DNA from: Nissolia schottii
Lineage: Eukaryota; Streptophyta; Magnoliopsida; Fabales; Fabaceae
Length of the DNA stretch: 64,000 nucleotides
Assembly: GCA_003254905.1 (NCBI GenBank)
Contig: QANU01111919.1
Span: 124,001 to 188,000, forward strand
Direction of reading: 5' to 3'
The notes under the pieces are model-generated. The model ran no database searches. It had not been told where the DNA came from and saw nothing but the letters and a program-made list of their open reading frames with translations. The translations under genes and the position numbers were made by a program. The first letter of the stretch is position 1, and the number at the start of each line of letters is the position of its first letter. This document shows positions 12,201-23,304 of this stretch, piece by piece.

Positions 12201-12975
12201 GAAACAACTCAATTAATGCACAAATTTCCCACTGGCATAACACAAACAATTTCACGTGCAAATTGAAGTGGACCCCAGATCATGATTAAGACAAAAAAAT
12301 AAAAGAATACAATTTTCCTAACTACCAATACTTCATAAAAACGACAATTTTTAAATAAATAAATAAATACAAGTCAACCAAGATCAAATAAATGATTGAA
12401 TCAAAAAAATAAACAAATCAAAATAAATGAGATCCGCAAGCATTACCACTTCCTTCCCTCTTATAAGAAGACAAAGTCCTCTGAAAGCTAGTAGATTGCT
12501 TCTTGATCTCAGATAACTGTTCTTCAGACTGCTTCAAACCATTCTCAGAATCTTCCAACTTGTCCTTCCACGCTTCGTCGCCGGAAGAAGACACCCTCTC
12601 CCCAGCATCAGCAATCTCAGCATGAAGGTTCCCCAAGAACACACCCAATTCATTGAACTCAGAATCCAACACCCCACACAGCAGATCAAACTCAAGCCCC
12701 TTTTCAACACATTCCATGTCCATTTCCACGCCGTCGCCAACGCCGCTCTGCTCTGAAACCATTGCCTCCAATTCACCCTCCAGGGTCTCCAAATTCATCA
12801 CGAAGATTTCCAAGTTTGCAACTTTCTCAGAGAAACATGCCAGGCTCAGTTCCAGCCTTGTCAGCATCGTGGAAAAAGAAACACCTAGATCCCCAATTGC
12901 ACCTCCATCGGATGAAGCACCTTGAACGCCAACATCGAAAACATCACCACCATCTTCACCACTTTGAGATTCCAT
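9290..12975 (-). CDS. WPP domain-interacting tail-anchored protein (WIT1/WIT2-like)
   Basis: Four coding exons on the minus strand: 12975-12447, 12023-10990, 10294-10217 and 9493-9290. All have GT-AG junctions and sum to 1845 nt (614 aa). The protein is mostly coiled coil (about residues 30-545) with family blocks such as LTRLELSLACFSEKVANLE near the N-terminus, QQRHILRMLEKSLA.EMELEK and ADNARGILMG...LGRLQISQFNL. It ends with VRRIDAGVLNFK, a hydrophobic segment at about 587-605 and a 9-residue tail, i.e. a tail anchor. In Arabidopsis, WIT1/2 sit in the outer nuclear envelope, bind WIP proteins and RanGAP, and link myosin XI-i to nuclear movement. Length fits WIT2 (627 aa). The start ATG opens the conserved MESQ... 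N-terminus. The ORF extends upstream to another ATG at 12996 (MLKCLEP), so the true start could be there. Confidence 0.88.
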
Positions 12976-13290
12976 GGGCTCCAAACACTTCAACACTTGC
13001 TACTATTTCAGAACCTGGGAGACAACTCAGGAACCAAAAAAAAAAAGCATAAACTTTTTGAAGCTACAAAGCGAAGATTTATTGAAAAAAATTGAGGGAA
13101 AAATGAACGAAGATTGAATGCAGAATTAGAATTGAGATTATTGAAGGAAATGAAAATATACCGATTGAAAAAAGAGGGTTGATTTTCGATCGAAGATTCA
13201 GATGGCAGAGTACGGTTAATCCCTAACTGTAGAATCGAAGAAGACGACCCCACACACACTACACTTGCGCGGTTGCACCTACTGTGAAAC
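12976..13290 (-). promoter_or_regulatory. Likely 5' UTR and proximal promoter of the WIT-like gene
   Basis: Non-coding sequence directly upstream of the minus-strand start. I place the transcription start in this interval only by distance; no clear TATA box was identified. Confidence 0.35.
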
Positions 13291-14406
13291 GCAGCGTTTT
13301 GCTTTTGTGCCGTCTTTTTTTTTTTGTTTTGGGTCAGGATTTGCAATAGTCTAATATGGGCTTAATAATTTTTTTGAATTCTACTAAAAAAATTTATATT
13401 AAAATATTTGTTTTTTTTTTCTCTTGGTGAATAATCCTATTATTTTATTTTTATTTTGCAAAATGTTTCTTGCAAAACTAATTTAAAATTCAGAATGTGT
13501 CCTCATTTCTTTTACAAAAAGTCTAGGTGAGTTTGACACCAATCATCTTATCAAAGTCAAAACATGTTTTTAATTTCTTTTGAGTGCTTACAGGAGATAC
13601 TTATGAATATAGATTGCCTACTAAAGTGGCTCTCATGTCAACAACAAAAATTGAAATCCCGTCCTTTTTGGAATATTAGTCATTTTCTTACTAACTGTAT
13701 CAATTATCTTTGGCAAAATAGTGTCTTGAATCACATGATTGAATCTTCTTATTTCACATGACATTATGAGTTTATGACATTATCACATGTAATCCCAACC
13801 AATTAATTTTTGTATGTCATATGACTTTATGAGTTACACATTCTTAATAATGTTTGGTAATACAAAATGTTTGCACTATAATGCAAGATAGTACTAAGGT
13901 TGAAAGGTAAAACAAGATAGTACTAATGCAAGATGCACTATAAGCTTGTGATTTGTACCAACAACAAGACACATGAACATAGACAGAAAATATTTTTGTC
14001 TTTCCAGGCTCCTATTTTGTGTCCCCTCTGTTCCAATTTCAATAAAGTACAAAACATATAAGAACTTTTTGTGTTTGTGTCTCTACCCTTGTATCCCTGA
14101 AACCAAAACAGTGTCTTAGAATAAAGGCTGAATTCAGAATAAACTAATACTAGGTAAGTGATTTCCATCCATATAAATCAGGAGTTACCACAACAAAACT
14201 CTTAAGCCATAGTAATTTCTTGTTAAGAGTAACATAAAAGATCAAATTAATTCAATATGATACATATAATGATTCAAATATGCTTCTTGCTAATGCTGGT
14301 CTCTTGATCTTTAACTTGGAAAAAACTGGCACTCCCAAAACTGTTCTTCTAGCATCTTACCCTTTGGTGTCAAATGCAAATGCAAACCATATGTTATATG
14401 ATACAT
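13291..14406. other. Intergenic DNA between WIT-like and ATP sulfurylase genes
   Basis: AT-rich with several poly-T runs and no convincing gene. A direct pair of 'cacatgacattatgagtttatgacatt'-like and 'catatgactttatgagtt' words near 13755-13835 hints at a small old repeat. The ATP sulfurylase 3' UTR should lie immediately left of 14407. Confidence 0.4.
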
Positions 14407-17400
14407 CTATGCAGATAATACTGCAGTTTGTTGTGATGCCTCTTCTGTTTGCAAACTCTCATAATACTTGACAAGAACCTTCCATCCACTAGGACACATA
14501 AAACCATCAGGTGGATTCTCTCCAGTTTTTGCATAAGCCCTCATCTGGAAAAAATAAATTGCCAAAATAAAATAAAATGTAACACTTTTGCAAAGAAAAG
14601 TTCCCCAGTTGCTAGAGAAATTAAAATAAACTAGATAGTACTTAAGCACAACAAGTAACAGATCACGAACAGGGTCTAAAGAACTTAGCTCCACTTTAGT
14701 TATGTCACAGGCACAAAGTCGCAAAGAAATCGACCTCTTCCTATTAATATTTTAGGGTCTGTTTAGTTTCGGTTTCTATTTCTTGATTTGAGTAGGTTTC
14801 TTCTTTTTCAAAATTTTGTGAACTGAGCAATGAAAACAAGATATTCATGTCTCCTGTGTTCACTATTTGCTTCAAAAATCCTGGAAATAAAAACAAGAAA
14901 TAGATTGAACATAGAAACCAAACAGACCCTTAAGTTTACTTGCTTCCATATACAAATTAGCAAAACATAACAAGTTTTAGTAAATTATAAATATAATGCT
15001 TCACTCTATGCTTTGACTTATGCTGCAGCCAGTTCCAAGAAAGAAGCAGGAAACAATAAACATATAGGATTGCAGCATATGATGATATAACTGATTAGCT
15101 AGAATGAAGAACTCCAAATTTTTGGTTAATGAAAGCCTGAAATAATGAGATTATTGAATTATAGGGAACGCAATACCTTTGTTCCAGATATGAAGAGAAA
15201 ATCTTTAGCACGAGTAGGATCAAAAAATGCCATCTTATTCTCGCTAGTGTCGTATGCTGCCACCTGTCATTGCGAAAAATAGCATACATAACAGAAGTTA
15301 TCACCATCTTAAATCTTGCAAGTCATGAACATATGCTCTAAGTAATCAAATATAAAATCAAACATTAATTTAAGCAAATTCAAAAAAACTTGGTAAGATA
15401 TTAAACCCTTGAAAATTCAGTTTCTTGTAATGAACAAGGCACAATATGCATCACTACAATGTCAACTTGCACAGGCCTTAACTACATAGATTAATTTGAT
15501 GCCTTGCTATTATCCAATCAATGTATTGCCACATAAGCAAAAGTAGTTAACTCTCACCACCTAAAAAGTGTCACATATAACACCACATGACTAGACTAAA
15601 ACTCATTTTACACTGATAGTACATCAAAATTAAATCCTTTAAGTATATGAATACAACAGTAATCTTACCCTGAATGGCAAAATATTAAGCTTCTCAAGGC
15701 CAGGTGCCATGCTGAGCACCTTTTTGCCATGATCAGGATCATACAAATCCCTTTTCTCAGTAGGGTGTCCCATACCAGCAGGGTCGCGACCAACAATGTA
15801 GAAGTTTGCACCTGCATTTATCCTTGCCTTGGCATGCCACTGTACTTCAGTTGGACCAGCATAGTGCATAGGTGAAGGAAATATGGCAACTATGGTGGTC
15901 TCAGGATCAAGAATTCCATCTTCTAGGACCTAACAAGAAACAAATAGCTTTATGATATAAGAGCAGCGCTATGCAGCAAGAAAGAATACAGCCAGAGTCT
16001 TTGACATAAATCACGTTGTTTGTTGGATGAAATAAGGTGAAATGACCACTTATTCATCCAGTGTGGTCATATCATTCTTGGCAACTAAATACTTGTAACG
16101 CAATGAATGAAATCACATTGATTGTGGATTAGTGCAATGGCAAATGAATTGATTGCAGAAACTAAATTCCTGTTTAATCACTTCTGAATATAACATATCT
16201 GAGCAATTTATAGTACACATATAACTCCTCAGAACTACTCAATGCCGCATATATAAAGAAAGAACTACGGGAAATTGGTAACCAATCGATCACCTTGCTG
16301 TGTTGTTCCATTCTAACATCCAATGGCACATCATCAGCCTTTGTGAAGCCTCCGAGAGGATGAAGCAACAGAATTGGATTCTTGTATCCCATTTCCAACA
16401 GGCGCTTTCTGGTATCGTTCATCAACAAGGCATGACCATTGTGCACAGGGTTCCGTAACTGAAAGGCAAAGACAGCATCGGCTTCGCGCCTATCAAACTC
16501 CTCGCGGAGTTGTCTGGGGGATAGCCTGTAGTTGTCAAGGCCATCATTGTACTTGATAGGTGCCAGCACTTCCAAGTCTCCTCCAATGAGCCAATTTCCA
16601 GCTGGAGTAATTGCCTCCTCAACGTATGGCAGCCCTGCAGCAGTTGTTCCCCAGGTTCTAGCTATCCTCTCTTCCTTGTTGTGCTTGTAGATTTCAATGC
16701 TGCAAATTGAGTAGAATGGTAATTAAGAGACACCATCAAAGAAGTTTATTTAGATTAGCCACTGCGGTGCAAAATGTTAATAACCATGGTAATCAACAAT
16801 TCTATCTAGTAACTTGCATAAGATGAATCTCCTTAAACTCTACAAGGGTCGTTGTGACTTGTGAAGATTCTATCTGCAAGTAATGTTTTTTCTTATTTTG
16901 TTCATGCCATTTCAAAGTAAAATGTTTTCATCCTAGTTAAGTAATTTGCCATCTGAGCTTGTGAAAAAAAGAGCAATGATACTGTTACCCAGTCATTTGG
17001 GAGTCACACGTAAACAGCGAGAAATTCATGTTAATTGGGAATCACATGACTACAGTGCTAAATGATACTATTGTCACTCGAATTCCCGATTCCCTAGTTA
17101 TATACATAATATCATCGGTTATATCTATACATGAATCCCGAGTCAGATGACAACATTATCATTTACACTGCAATTCCCTGATTCCCCAGTAATCAACGTG
17201 AATTCTCCACTATTTAATGCGTCTTTCGTTAGTGTCAATGGATATCCTAAATGACTATATACAAACACCACTTCAGCTCCAAAAAAATAGTGAACCCACA
17301 AGCATATACAATTAATATAAACCACATCATGTGATGCAGCCGCAAATTTGCAGTTGTGGCGATCAGCGCAACGGCATCACCCTGCAATTGCATTGTGACT

Positions 17401-18163
17401 CTAATTCATAGTAATTGGCTGCAACGTTACTGCATCAGGCCCGCAACAGGCCGCAACACACTAAATTTTTCATGGTCCAACCACATCAAAATTTCATGCC
17501 GCAACAGCCCATTGCGATGGCCACAATACCAGCTATCACAACAATTGCTACCACAAACGCAATTTAAAACCCTAATACAATATGATGAAAGAAGAGAAAT
17601 TACCTTCTAAGAATGGCAATACAATCACCACTGGGTCCAAGCAACCCAACATTGGGACAAGACCCAATCCTCTCCTTGGCCTCATCATCAATTGCCAACA
17701 CAATGGGGAGTGACATGTTCACCACAGACCCATTTTCCATCCTAAGGGAATTGAAATGGAGGCTCTGTAGGTACTCATCCTCCCTCATGAACCCTCCCAA
17801 GGGGCTGGCCCACCCTTCACTTATCACATGAACCCACTCAACATCAATCCTTGTGAGCTTCACCTTTGGAAGTGACTCTGCCTCCAAAATCTTTGGAACC
17901 CTTTGGTTTTCTGGCACCACAAGATCCACCAATGCACCCCCATCTGGCTCAATCAAAGAGCTCTTAATAATAGAGGGTGCATAATTATTATAGGAAGCAC
18001 GCATTTTTCTGGACCTACTACTAGTTGTTATGGTTAATGGGTTGGGAGTGTAAATTGGTTTATGTTTTGATAAAGTGATTGTGTTGTTGTTTTTGGCATG
18101 GTGGTGGTGGTTGAGGTTGATCAATTGGGAAGTTGCTACATGTAACTTAATGGAGAGAGACAT
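14407..18163 (-). CDS. ATP sulfurylase (sulfate adenylyltransferase), plastid type
   Basis: Five exons on the minus strand: 18163-17604, 16699-16294, 15929-15669, 15263-15177 and 14544-14407. They sum to 1452 nt (483 aa; Arabidopsis APS1 is 463). The enzyme makes adenosine 5'-phosphosulfate and PPi from ATP and sulfate, the first step of sulfate assimilation. Seen directly: a Ser/Thr/Asn/His-rich, acid-poor N-terminus (about 1-55) like a plastid transit peptide; the nucleotide-binding [10 protein letters not shown] (267-276) with both histidines; [13 protein letters not shown]; and GRDPAGM (369-375). All are intact, so it should be active. Exon 2 ends at AAG|gtgatc rather than the longer open frame, because only that join gives the conserved ...HSKVLEDG.LDPET. 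The usual miR395 target region in exon 1 is strongly mismatched. A MITE sits in intron 4. Confidence 0.95.
14755..14929. mobile_element. Tourist/PIF-Harbinger-like MITE in ATP sulfurylase intron 4
   Basis: This is a 175-bp element. It starts GGGTCTGTTTAGTTTC and ends with the near-perfect inverse GAAACCAAACAGACCC. It is flanked by TTA on both sides (14752-14754 and 14930-14932). A 3-bp TTA duplication with a GGG-type terminal inverted repeat is the hallmark of PIF/Harbinger (Tourist) MITEs. An inner complementary stretch (tatttcttg / caagaaata) extends the inverted repeat. It is too short to code and lies wholly in an intron. Confidence 0.85.
17756..17776 (-). promoter_or_regulatory. Degenerate miR395-site position in ATP sulfurylase exon 1
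   Basis: These 21 bases (reverse strand) encode EYLQSLH. They align with the position where miR395-regulated plant ATP sulfurylase mRNAs encode E-F-L-Q-T-L-H and pair with miR395. By my comparison about six positions differ from the canonical site as I remember it, so cleavage is unlikely. Arabidopsis APS2 is a known miR395-independent isoform. Confidence 0.5.
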
Positions 18164-20102
18164 AGTTTTAGGAGATTAATGAATAAATGACCCTTTTTTG
18201 GGACACAGGAACAAATAAGTTATAAGAGGACGAGGAGTAGTAGTAGTAGTAGGAGCTATGTAGCATAGTTGCATAAGGAGTAAGGACCTCTAAATTTGGA
18301 GAACAAGTTTGACGTTGTTGTTGGCTTTTTGTGATAAGCTAGAGCCACAAGCAAGTTGGGTCCTCTTTGTGCTTTTTATGTTTGTGGAGGAGAGAAGTGT
18401 AGCAGTCCATCTAAAGCAGCAAGTTGAAGAAGTTTGGGGACCATTTTAGTTCTTCCAAGAAAAAGCACAAGGAAGAAATTAGAGAAATGATACTTGTGTA
18501 ACATGATTTTTGACCTCTTTATTTGGTCATACAAGAAATTAAAATTATTAATATTAATATATCATTCTCTATGCATTTTTTTATAAGTAGATGGTTTGAT
18601 TAAGTTTTTAGCCCCTGTAAAATTAGAAAGTTTGGTTTTATTTTTTGTGTGAAATTTTTAGTCCCTGTAAAAATTCGAAGTTTGGTTTTGGTCCCTGTGG
18701 ATGGCTGGAGTTAACTGTGATGATGTGGCTGCTAATAACGCTGATGTGACGTACCACGTTACACGCCACATGTCATAATCATGAATTAAAAATTCTAACC
18801 CATGACCCGACCCACTCGTAGATTTACCGATAATAATGTAACTAAAATTATCCATTATTTACAAATAGTTTTCTAAATATCTCAAATGGTGTCCTCATAA
18901 TAGTCTTGAGCAAATTAAAGGCTGAGATTCAACAGGCATCAATTTGTAAAAGTGCAAACAGCTGGGAATCCTTGTTGGGACACACAAGAAAAATTCTTGG
19001 TAGACCCAATTCTAACAATTTATGTTTAGATATATTTTAAAAAAAAATATGTAAGTTTTACTAAATTCATTCAAGATATATTCATATGTTTACTAGTCTT
19101 ATCATATATTCCTTTTTTAAGCTAACAATGAATTGTTAAAATTATGCGTCCACATGAAATTTCTCTCAACAAAAAAAAAAAAAAAAACCAACAGTCCACC
19201 ATCATTTTGAACATGTAACACACTTATTCCAGGCAAGGACACACTTGTACATGGTGCTAGAAAATTTGACATGAGGAAACCTCAGCCACTCATTTCCCTT
19301 ATCTTCACGGCTTAGGACTGCTGCAAAAGCTGCACATTTTATTATAGCTTATAGCAGCACAATTAGCATAGAGTTATATCCACGTATTCCACAAATAAGG
19401 TAATGTGAATAGCTGATATTAATAAATGAGGAATAAAAGAGAGATTTTTAGAAGAAAAAAAAAACTATAAATAGTTGTAGCAATGAAGCAGCAACCAAAT
19501 GAATTAAAGGGCTGACAAATTTCATTGTATAATTGTTACTTAGCTAAATGCTTGTAGTTTATTAAAGAAAATCTACATTTTAATTGCTGAAAGAGTCTTA
19601 ACAAACATTCTGAGTTGGGACAATGTTTATTCTTTTATTTTGTAATGTTTATTTTTCTACTTTGTAATATTTATTTCTTTACGTGGTGTATGCAAGATGT
19701 CAATTTTTGTGGTGTACAAATAGCAGAATCACTTAACAAATTAACAAATTGTTCCTAAAAATATACCCATATTAATCTCTCAAAATGATTAATATGTATG
19801 CATTTTTAGTCCAATCTATCTAGTCTACACTTCCAAATACTATTAAAATAAAATTGTTATCCTTTTTTTGTGCTATCAAGGTATCCCCAACTCTACTACT
19901 AGAAAAGAAGACTTATCCTATCGAGCATCAAACTTGCCCTCTTAATGTTTTTCTTTTAGGAATTGAATTCATTTACTCCCCAGGGCGTTGTGTGCCACCC
20001 TTGTTACCTATGGCTATTTCTCTAACAAAAGGGAAATAAAAAGGAATATATGAAAAATTGAGCAAAGGAAATGCAACAAAATCTAAGAACTCAAGTAATT
20101 TA
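18164..20102. other. Intergenic region: ATP sulfurylase promoter side and DUF247 3' side
   Basis: No gene was found. The first few hundred bases are the upstream region of ATP sulfurylase. A short 'tagtagtagtagtagtag' run (complement ctactacta) lies near 18236-18251. A repeat end lies at 18600-18800, listed separately. The rest is AT-rich with poly-A/T tracts. Confidence 0.45.
18603..18800. repeat. Interspersed-repeat end with tandem 'TTTTAG(T/C)CCCTGTAAAA' motif
   Basis: Two near-direct copies of 'tttttagcccctgtaaaatt..gaaagtttggtttt' occur, starting about 18605 and about 18655. They are followed by 'ggtccctgtggatggctggagttaactgtgatgatgtggc'. This word set is common at ends of dispersed plant repeats whose class I cannot fix. 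No partner end was found, so the element is partial or decayed. Confidence 0.45.
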
Positions 20103-21803
20103 TCAATTTGCATTGACACGGCTTCTGCTTCTACATTTGTAGAAAATGCAGAAGACTTGCAATGACATCAAGAACAAAAGAAATATGGCTGCAAGCGAAG
20201 TCAGAAACTGCCATGAACCAAACACATAAAGCTTCACAAATTTCCAAACCTTAACACTCACTCTACCATTGTAATACATGTTAACATCTTCGATCACCTT
20301 ATCCAATAGTGGCACCCTTGTCAACTTAATGGACTTGTTCATCCCATTCCACAATCTTGAAACCTCTTCATCACTCTTCAAGTGATTCAAAATCACCCCT
20401 TTTTCTCTAAGAACCTTTGCATCCTCCTCAGTGTCTATGATTCCATTCATCAGTTCGGTGTAACGCGTGAAAACCAACGCGCCGGACGCATTTGATGCCT
20501 CATAAGCAACTAAGTTCCTCAACAACACTTTAGTGTTTATGTCTAAACCAATTGTTGGAAGAAAAAATGTCGCTGTCTTCACATCAAATCTAATTGTTGA
20601 TATGTTTCCATTTGTGCTAATGAAACTGACACCAGAATTTGAGAGTTCGGTGACCGAAGGAATCTCGATTTCTTCCATGAAGGGTGTCTTGTTGGTGACA
20701 TTTTCTGAGGCTAAGTTTCCATTTTCGGCTTTGGTTGCTTCTTTTTCTTGAGAGGAAAATAAGTACTCAACCGGTTGCTTTATGATTCCAAATCCCGGAA
20801 GGTTAGAAATGATTGTCCAAGGCAACCTAATGATAATTTTCATGGCTCTACATGTTAGGATCTTTTTTATAAACCTAATTGATGATGTAACCAATCTTGA
20901 AATAAGATTCCATACACCATTTAAGAACTTTATATAGTTAACGAACGATTTCTGGTCGCCTTCGCGATCTTTTTGTTGGTCCTTGAGTCCTGCTAGATCT
21001 GGCTGCTCTTCTAATTTAGGCACAATCATGTCATACAAAAAATCTAACAAATGTGCACATTCTGATACAAGGATCTGCGGGTAATAGTCCTCCTCGATCA
21101 CCTTAAACGGCGAAAGTTCCTTAAGCAATCCAAAAAACATTGAAATCATCATGTCATCTGCTAATTCAAGTGATGAGAATTTGAACTCCAACATTTTTCT
21201 CAACACAAAAAGAGGGATTTGATTCTCAACCATCACTATGTCCTTCAATATTGCATTGTGGCCTAATTTCCTCCCTGCATAGTCCAAAAGGTGACACATC
21301 CTTGAGGAAACAACTCCTTGCATCACCATTGTTCTTCCATCATCATGTAATGTGTAAATTTGGAGAAACTCTAGCAAGAATGAGGCGTCGATGGCCATCA
21401 TCCATGCCAAAGTTTCGCCGTTGAAACTCAAGTACTTGTGGTAGCACGCGCGGATCCTGCGCTCCAACCTTATCAATTGATCAACAATTTGTTCCAATTT
21501 GAGGCTTTGGAGGTTTTTTTGGAACCTTTTAGCTGACGCAAGCTTGTACCTCTCCATCTCATAGAGCTCTTGGCGCCAATAATGATAAGGTCCTATTGCA
21601 ACTTGTTGAGGGATGTATGAATCTGGATCACTAGCCATAAGGGTCTTAGGCACATTGAAGATTGACACAGGGAATTCGGCATCATCATAATCGTCATCAT
21701 CCTCAAGATCTTTATCAAGGGTTTCACGTATTTGAATCACCCACCTATGCTCATCAAAATTGGATTTTGATTCATTTGGGTTTGAAGGCCTAAAATGTGA
21801 CAT
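20103..21803 (-). CDS. DUF247 / UPF0481 family membrane protein
   Basis: This is an intronless minus-strand gene of 566 residues. The DUF247 pattern is clear: IFNVPKTLM near residue 49, YIPQQVAIGPYH followed by MERYKL, a mid-protein MVENQIPLFVLRKML, IPSVTEL.NSGV.F and LRNLVAYE. It ends with a hydrophobic segment (about residues 533-556, WQFLTSLAAIFLLFLMSLQVF) and a short basic tail, the usual single C-terminal membrane anchor. Length matches the family (about 450-560); At3g02645 is the relative I recall. Molecular function is unknown for most members; some DUF247 genes act in grass self-incompatibility, which need not apply here. The start ATG at 21803 gives MSHFRPSNPNES. It is divergent from the next PPR gene (about 1.5 kb between starts). 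Confidence 0.9.
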   Translation of the reverse strand: MSHFRPSNPNESKSNFDEHRWVIQIRETLDKDLEDDDDYDDAEFPVSIFNVPKTLMASDPDSYIPQQVAIGPYHYWRQELYEMERYKLASAKRFQKNLQSLKLEQIVDQLIRLERRIRACYHKYLSFNGETLAWMMAIDASFLLEFLQIYTLHDDGRTMVMQGVVSSRMCHLLDYAGRKLGHNAILKDIVMVENQIPLFVLRKMLEFKFSSLELADDMMISMFFGLLKELSPFKVIEEDYYPQILVSECAHLLDFLYDMIVPKLEEQPDLAGLKDQQKDREGDQKSFVNYIKFLNGVWNLISRLVTSSIRFIKKILTCRAMKIIIRLPWTIISNLPGFGIIKQPVEYLFSSQEKEATKAENGNLASENVTNKTPFMEEIEIPSVTELSNSGVSFISTNGNISTIRFDVKTATFFLPTIGLDINTKVLLRNLVAYEASNASGALVFTRYTELMNGIIDTEEDAKVLREKGVILNHLKSDEEVSRLWNGMNKSIKLTRVPLLDKVIEDVNMYYNGRVSVKVWKFVKLYVFGSWQFLTSLAAIFLLFLMSLQVFCIFYKCRSRSRVNAN

Positions 21804-23304
21804 GTTTTTGTTGCAGAAATTAGATGTGATAAGAAATTTGGCATTGGATTTTTACATTTGGAAACAATGAGTCTTGCTATACTTACACCATATATTCACC
21901 CCGTACTTATATACATTTGTGTTTTAACCCTGGTAATGTTTATGTACTTAATTAAATATAATTGAAAATATCATCTACAAGTTTGTAATATTAGTGCACT
22001 GGTGAGAATAAAGTTTATGTATTATTACGTATAATGATTGTGCATTCATACATATAAAATTTGTTCATTATTATTTATAATGTTTGTGTATTTTTAAATA
22101 AAGTTTAGATTGTATATAACTCTGAATTATAGATTTTTAGTGTAGTCCAAATAAAGTTTGTGCATGAATGCATATAAAATTTGTACTTTAACGTCTGTAA
22201 TATTTGTGCTTTAACGCTTTTAAGGTTGTGCTCTATTTTGGGAAACTGAATTGTATACGTATAATAATCATTAATTACTTAATTTGAATGGTATATACAT
22301 TAGTGTATAAAATTGGGTGTATACATAGCATTTTTGTCAACAATTATGCTTTGATTATCATTAATTTAATGAAACGGATTCCATATGTTTTCAATGTTAA
22401 TGAATTCAGCAAGTTACTTCATCACCACCAAGGTTTTAAGTTTCTAAGTGTTCTTTGGAGTTATGATAGTGTGAATTTCAATGCATTCTTTTCCGTCCAA
22501 TTTAATATAGTACATATATGGTCTAACTAAAAAGAAAAGAAAAAATCCAATAGATTAAACATTAAAGTCCACACCATTGAAAATTGTTGTAGTTATTTCT
22601 AGTTGTTGTATAAATAATTTTGTAATCAAATTTTGATGTGATGTAGACATTAAAAAAGGTATACTTCTAATAATGTATCATTAAATTGATTAAATAATAA
22701 TATTAAAATAATTTATCAGCTTGGACAGAAAAATATTTTTCCACAATTATTTATATTTCTTTTTCACTTTTTTTTTCATTTTCTTTTCCTTATTGATGAT
22801 TCCTGTTGATTTTATGTAGTTTTTTTTACTTGAAATTCTCCATGTAAATATAATTTAATTTAATTTCAAAACATCAAAAAACATAATTACAAAAAAGGGC
22901 CTTATTTTTCTTAAATGATTTTTGTACGTCTTATTTAAATATTTTCTATTTTTTTAGACGCCCTATAAATTAAGTGAGAAATAAATACAAATAAAAAAAT
23001 TTAAAAGAAAATGAAGTTCCTCATATTATCTATCTAAATATCTATGTGTGCGTTTTGGGTGTCGATGTCAGACTTCACTTCAGCCTCAACCCTCCAAAGC
23101 AGCAGCACGACTCTCCTCCGACCAAAACGCAGTGTTTCGTTCTGTGTTGATTTTGGTTCCTCCCTTTCAATTAGGTCATGCTCTGTTCTCTCGATTCATT
23201 CCTCTTTTGGCTTCATCTCTTCATGTTTTGCTCTGTTATTTTTACTTAGCTAGTTAGGTTCGTGTGTATTGACATATACATACATATATATACATACATT
23301 CCCC
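21804..23304. other. Bidirectional intergenic region between DUF247 and EMB2076-like genes
   Basis: A shared upstream region of 1.5 kb. The DUF247-proximal part (about 21890-22300) repeats the words 'ttgtgcattcat', 'taatgtttgtg' and 'aaagtttg' several times, like a decayed tandem array. The PPR-proximal part from about 23040 is richer in C/T and GC and probably carries the 5' UTR. No other gene was found. Confidence 0.4.

Noticed and set aside
16174..16293. C-terminal extension of ATP sulfurylase exon 2 ([12 protein letters not shown]...)
   Set aside because: It is intron sequence. The AAG|gtgatc donor joined to GTCCTAGAAG restores the conserved protein, while the longer version hits a stop when spliced.
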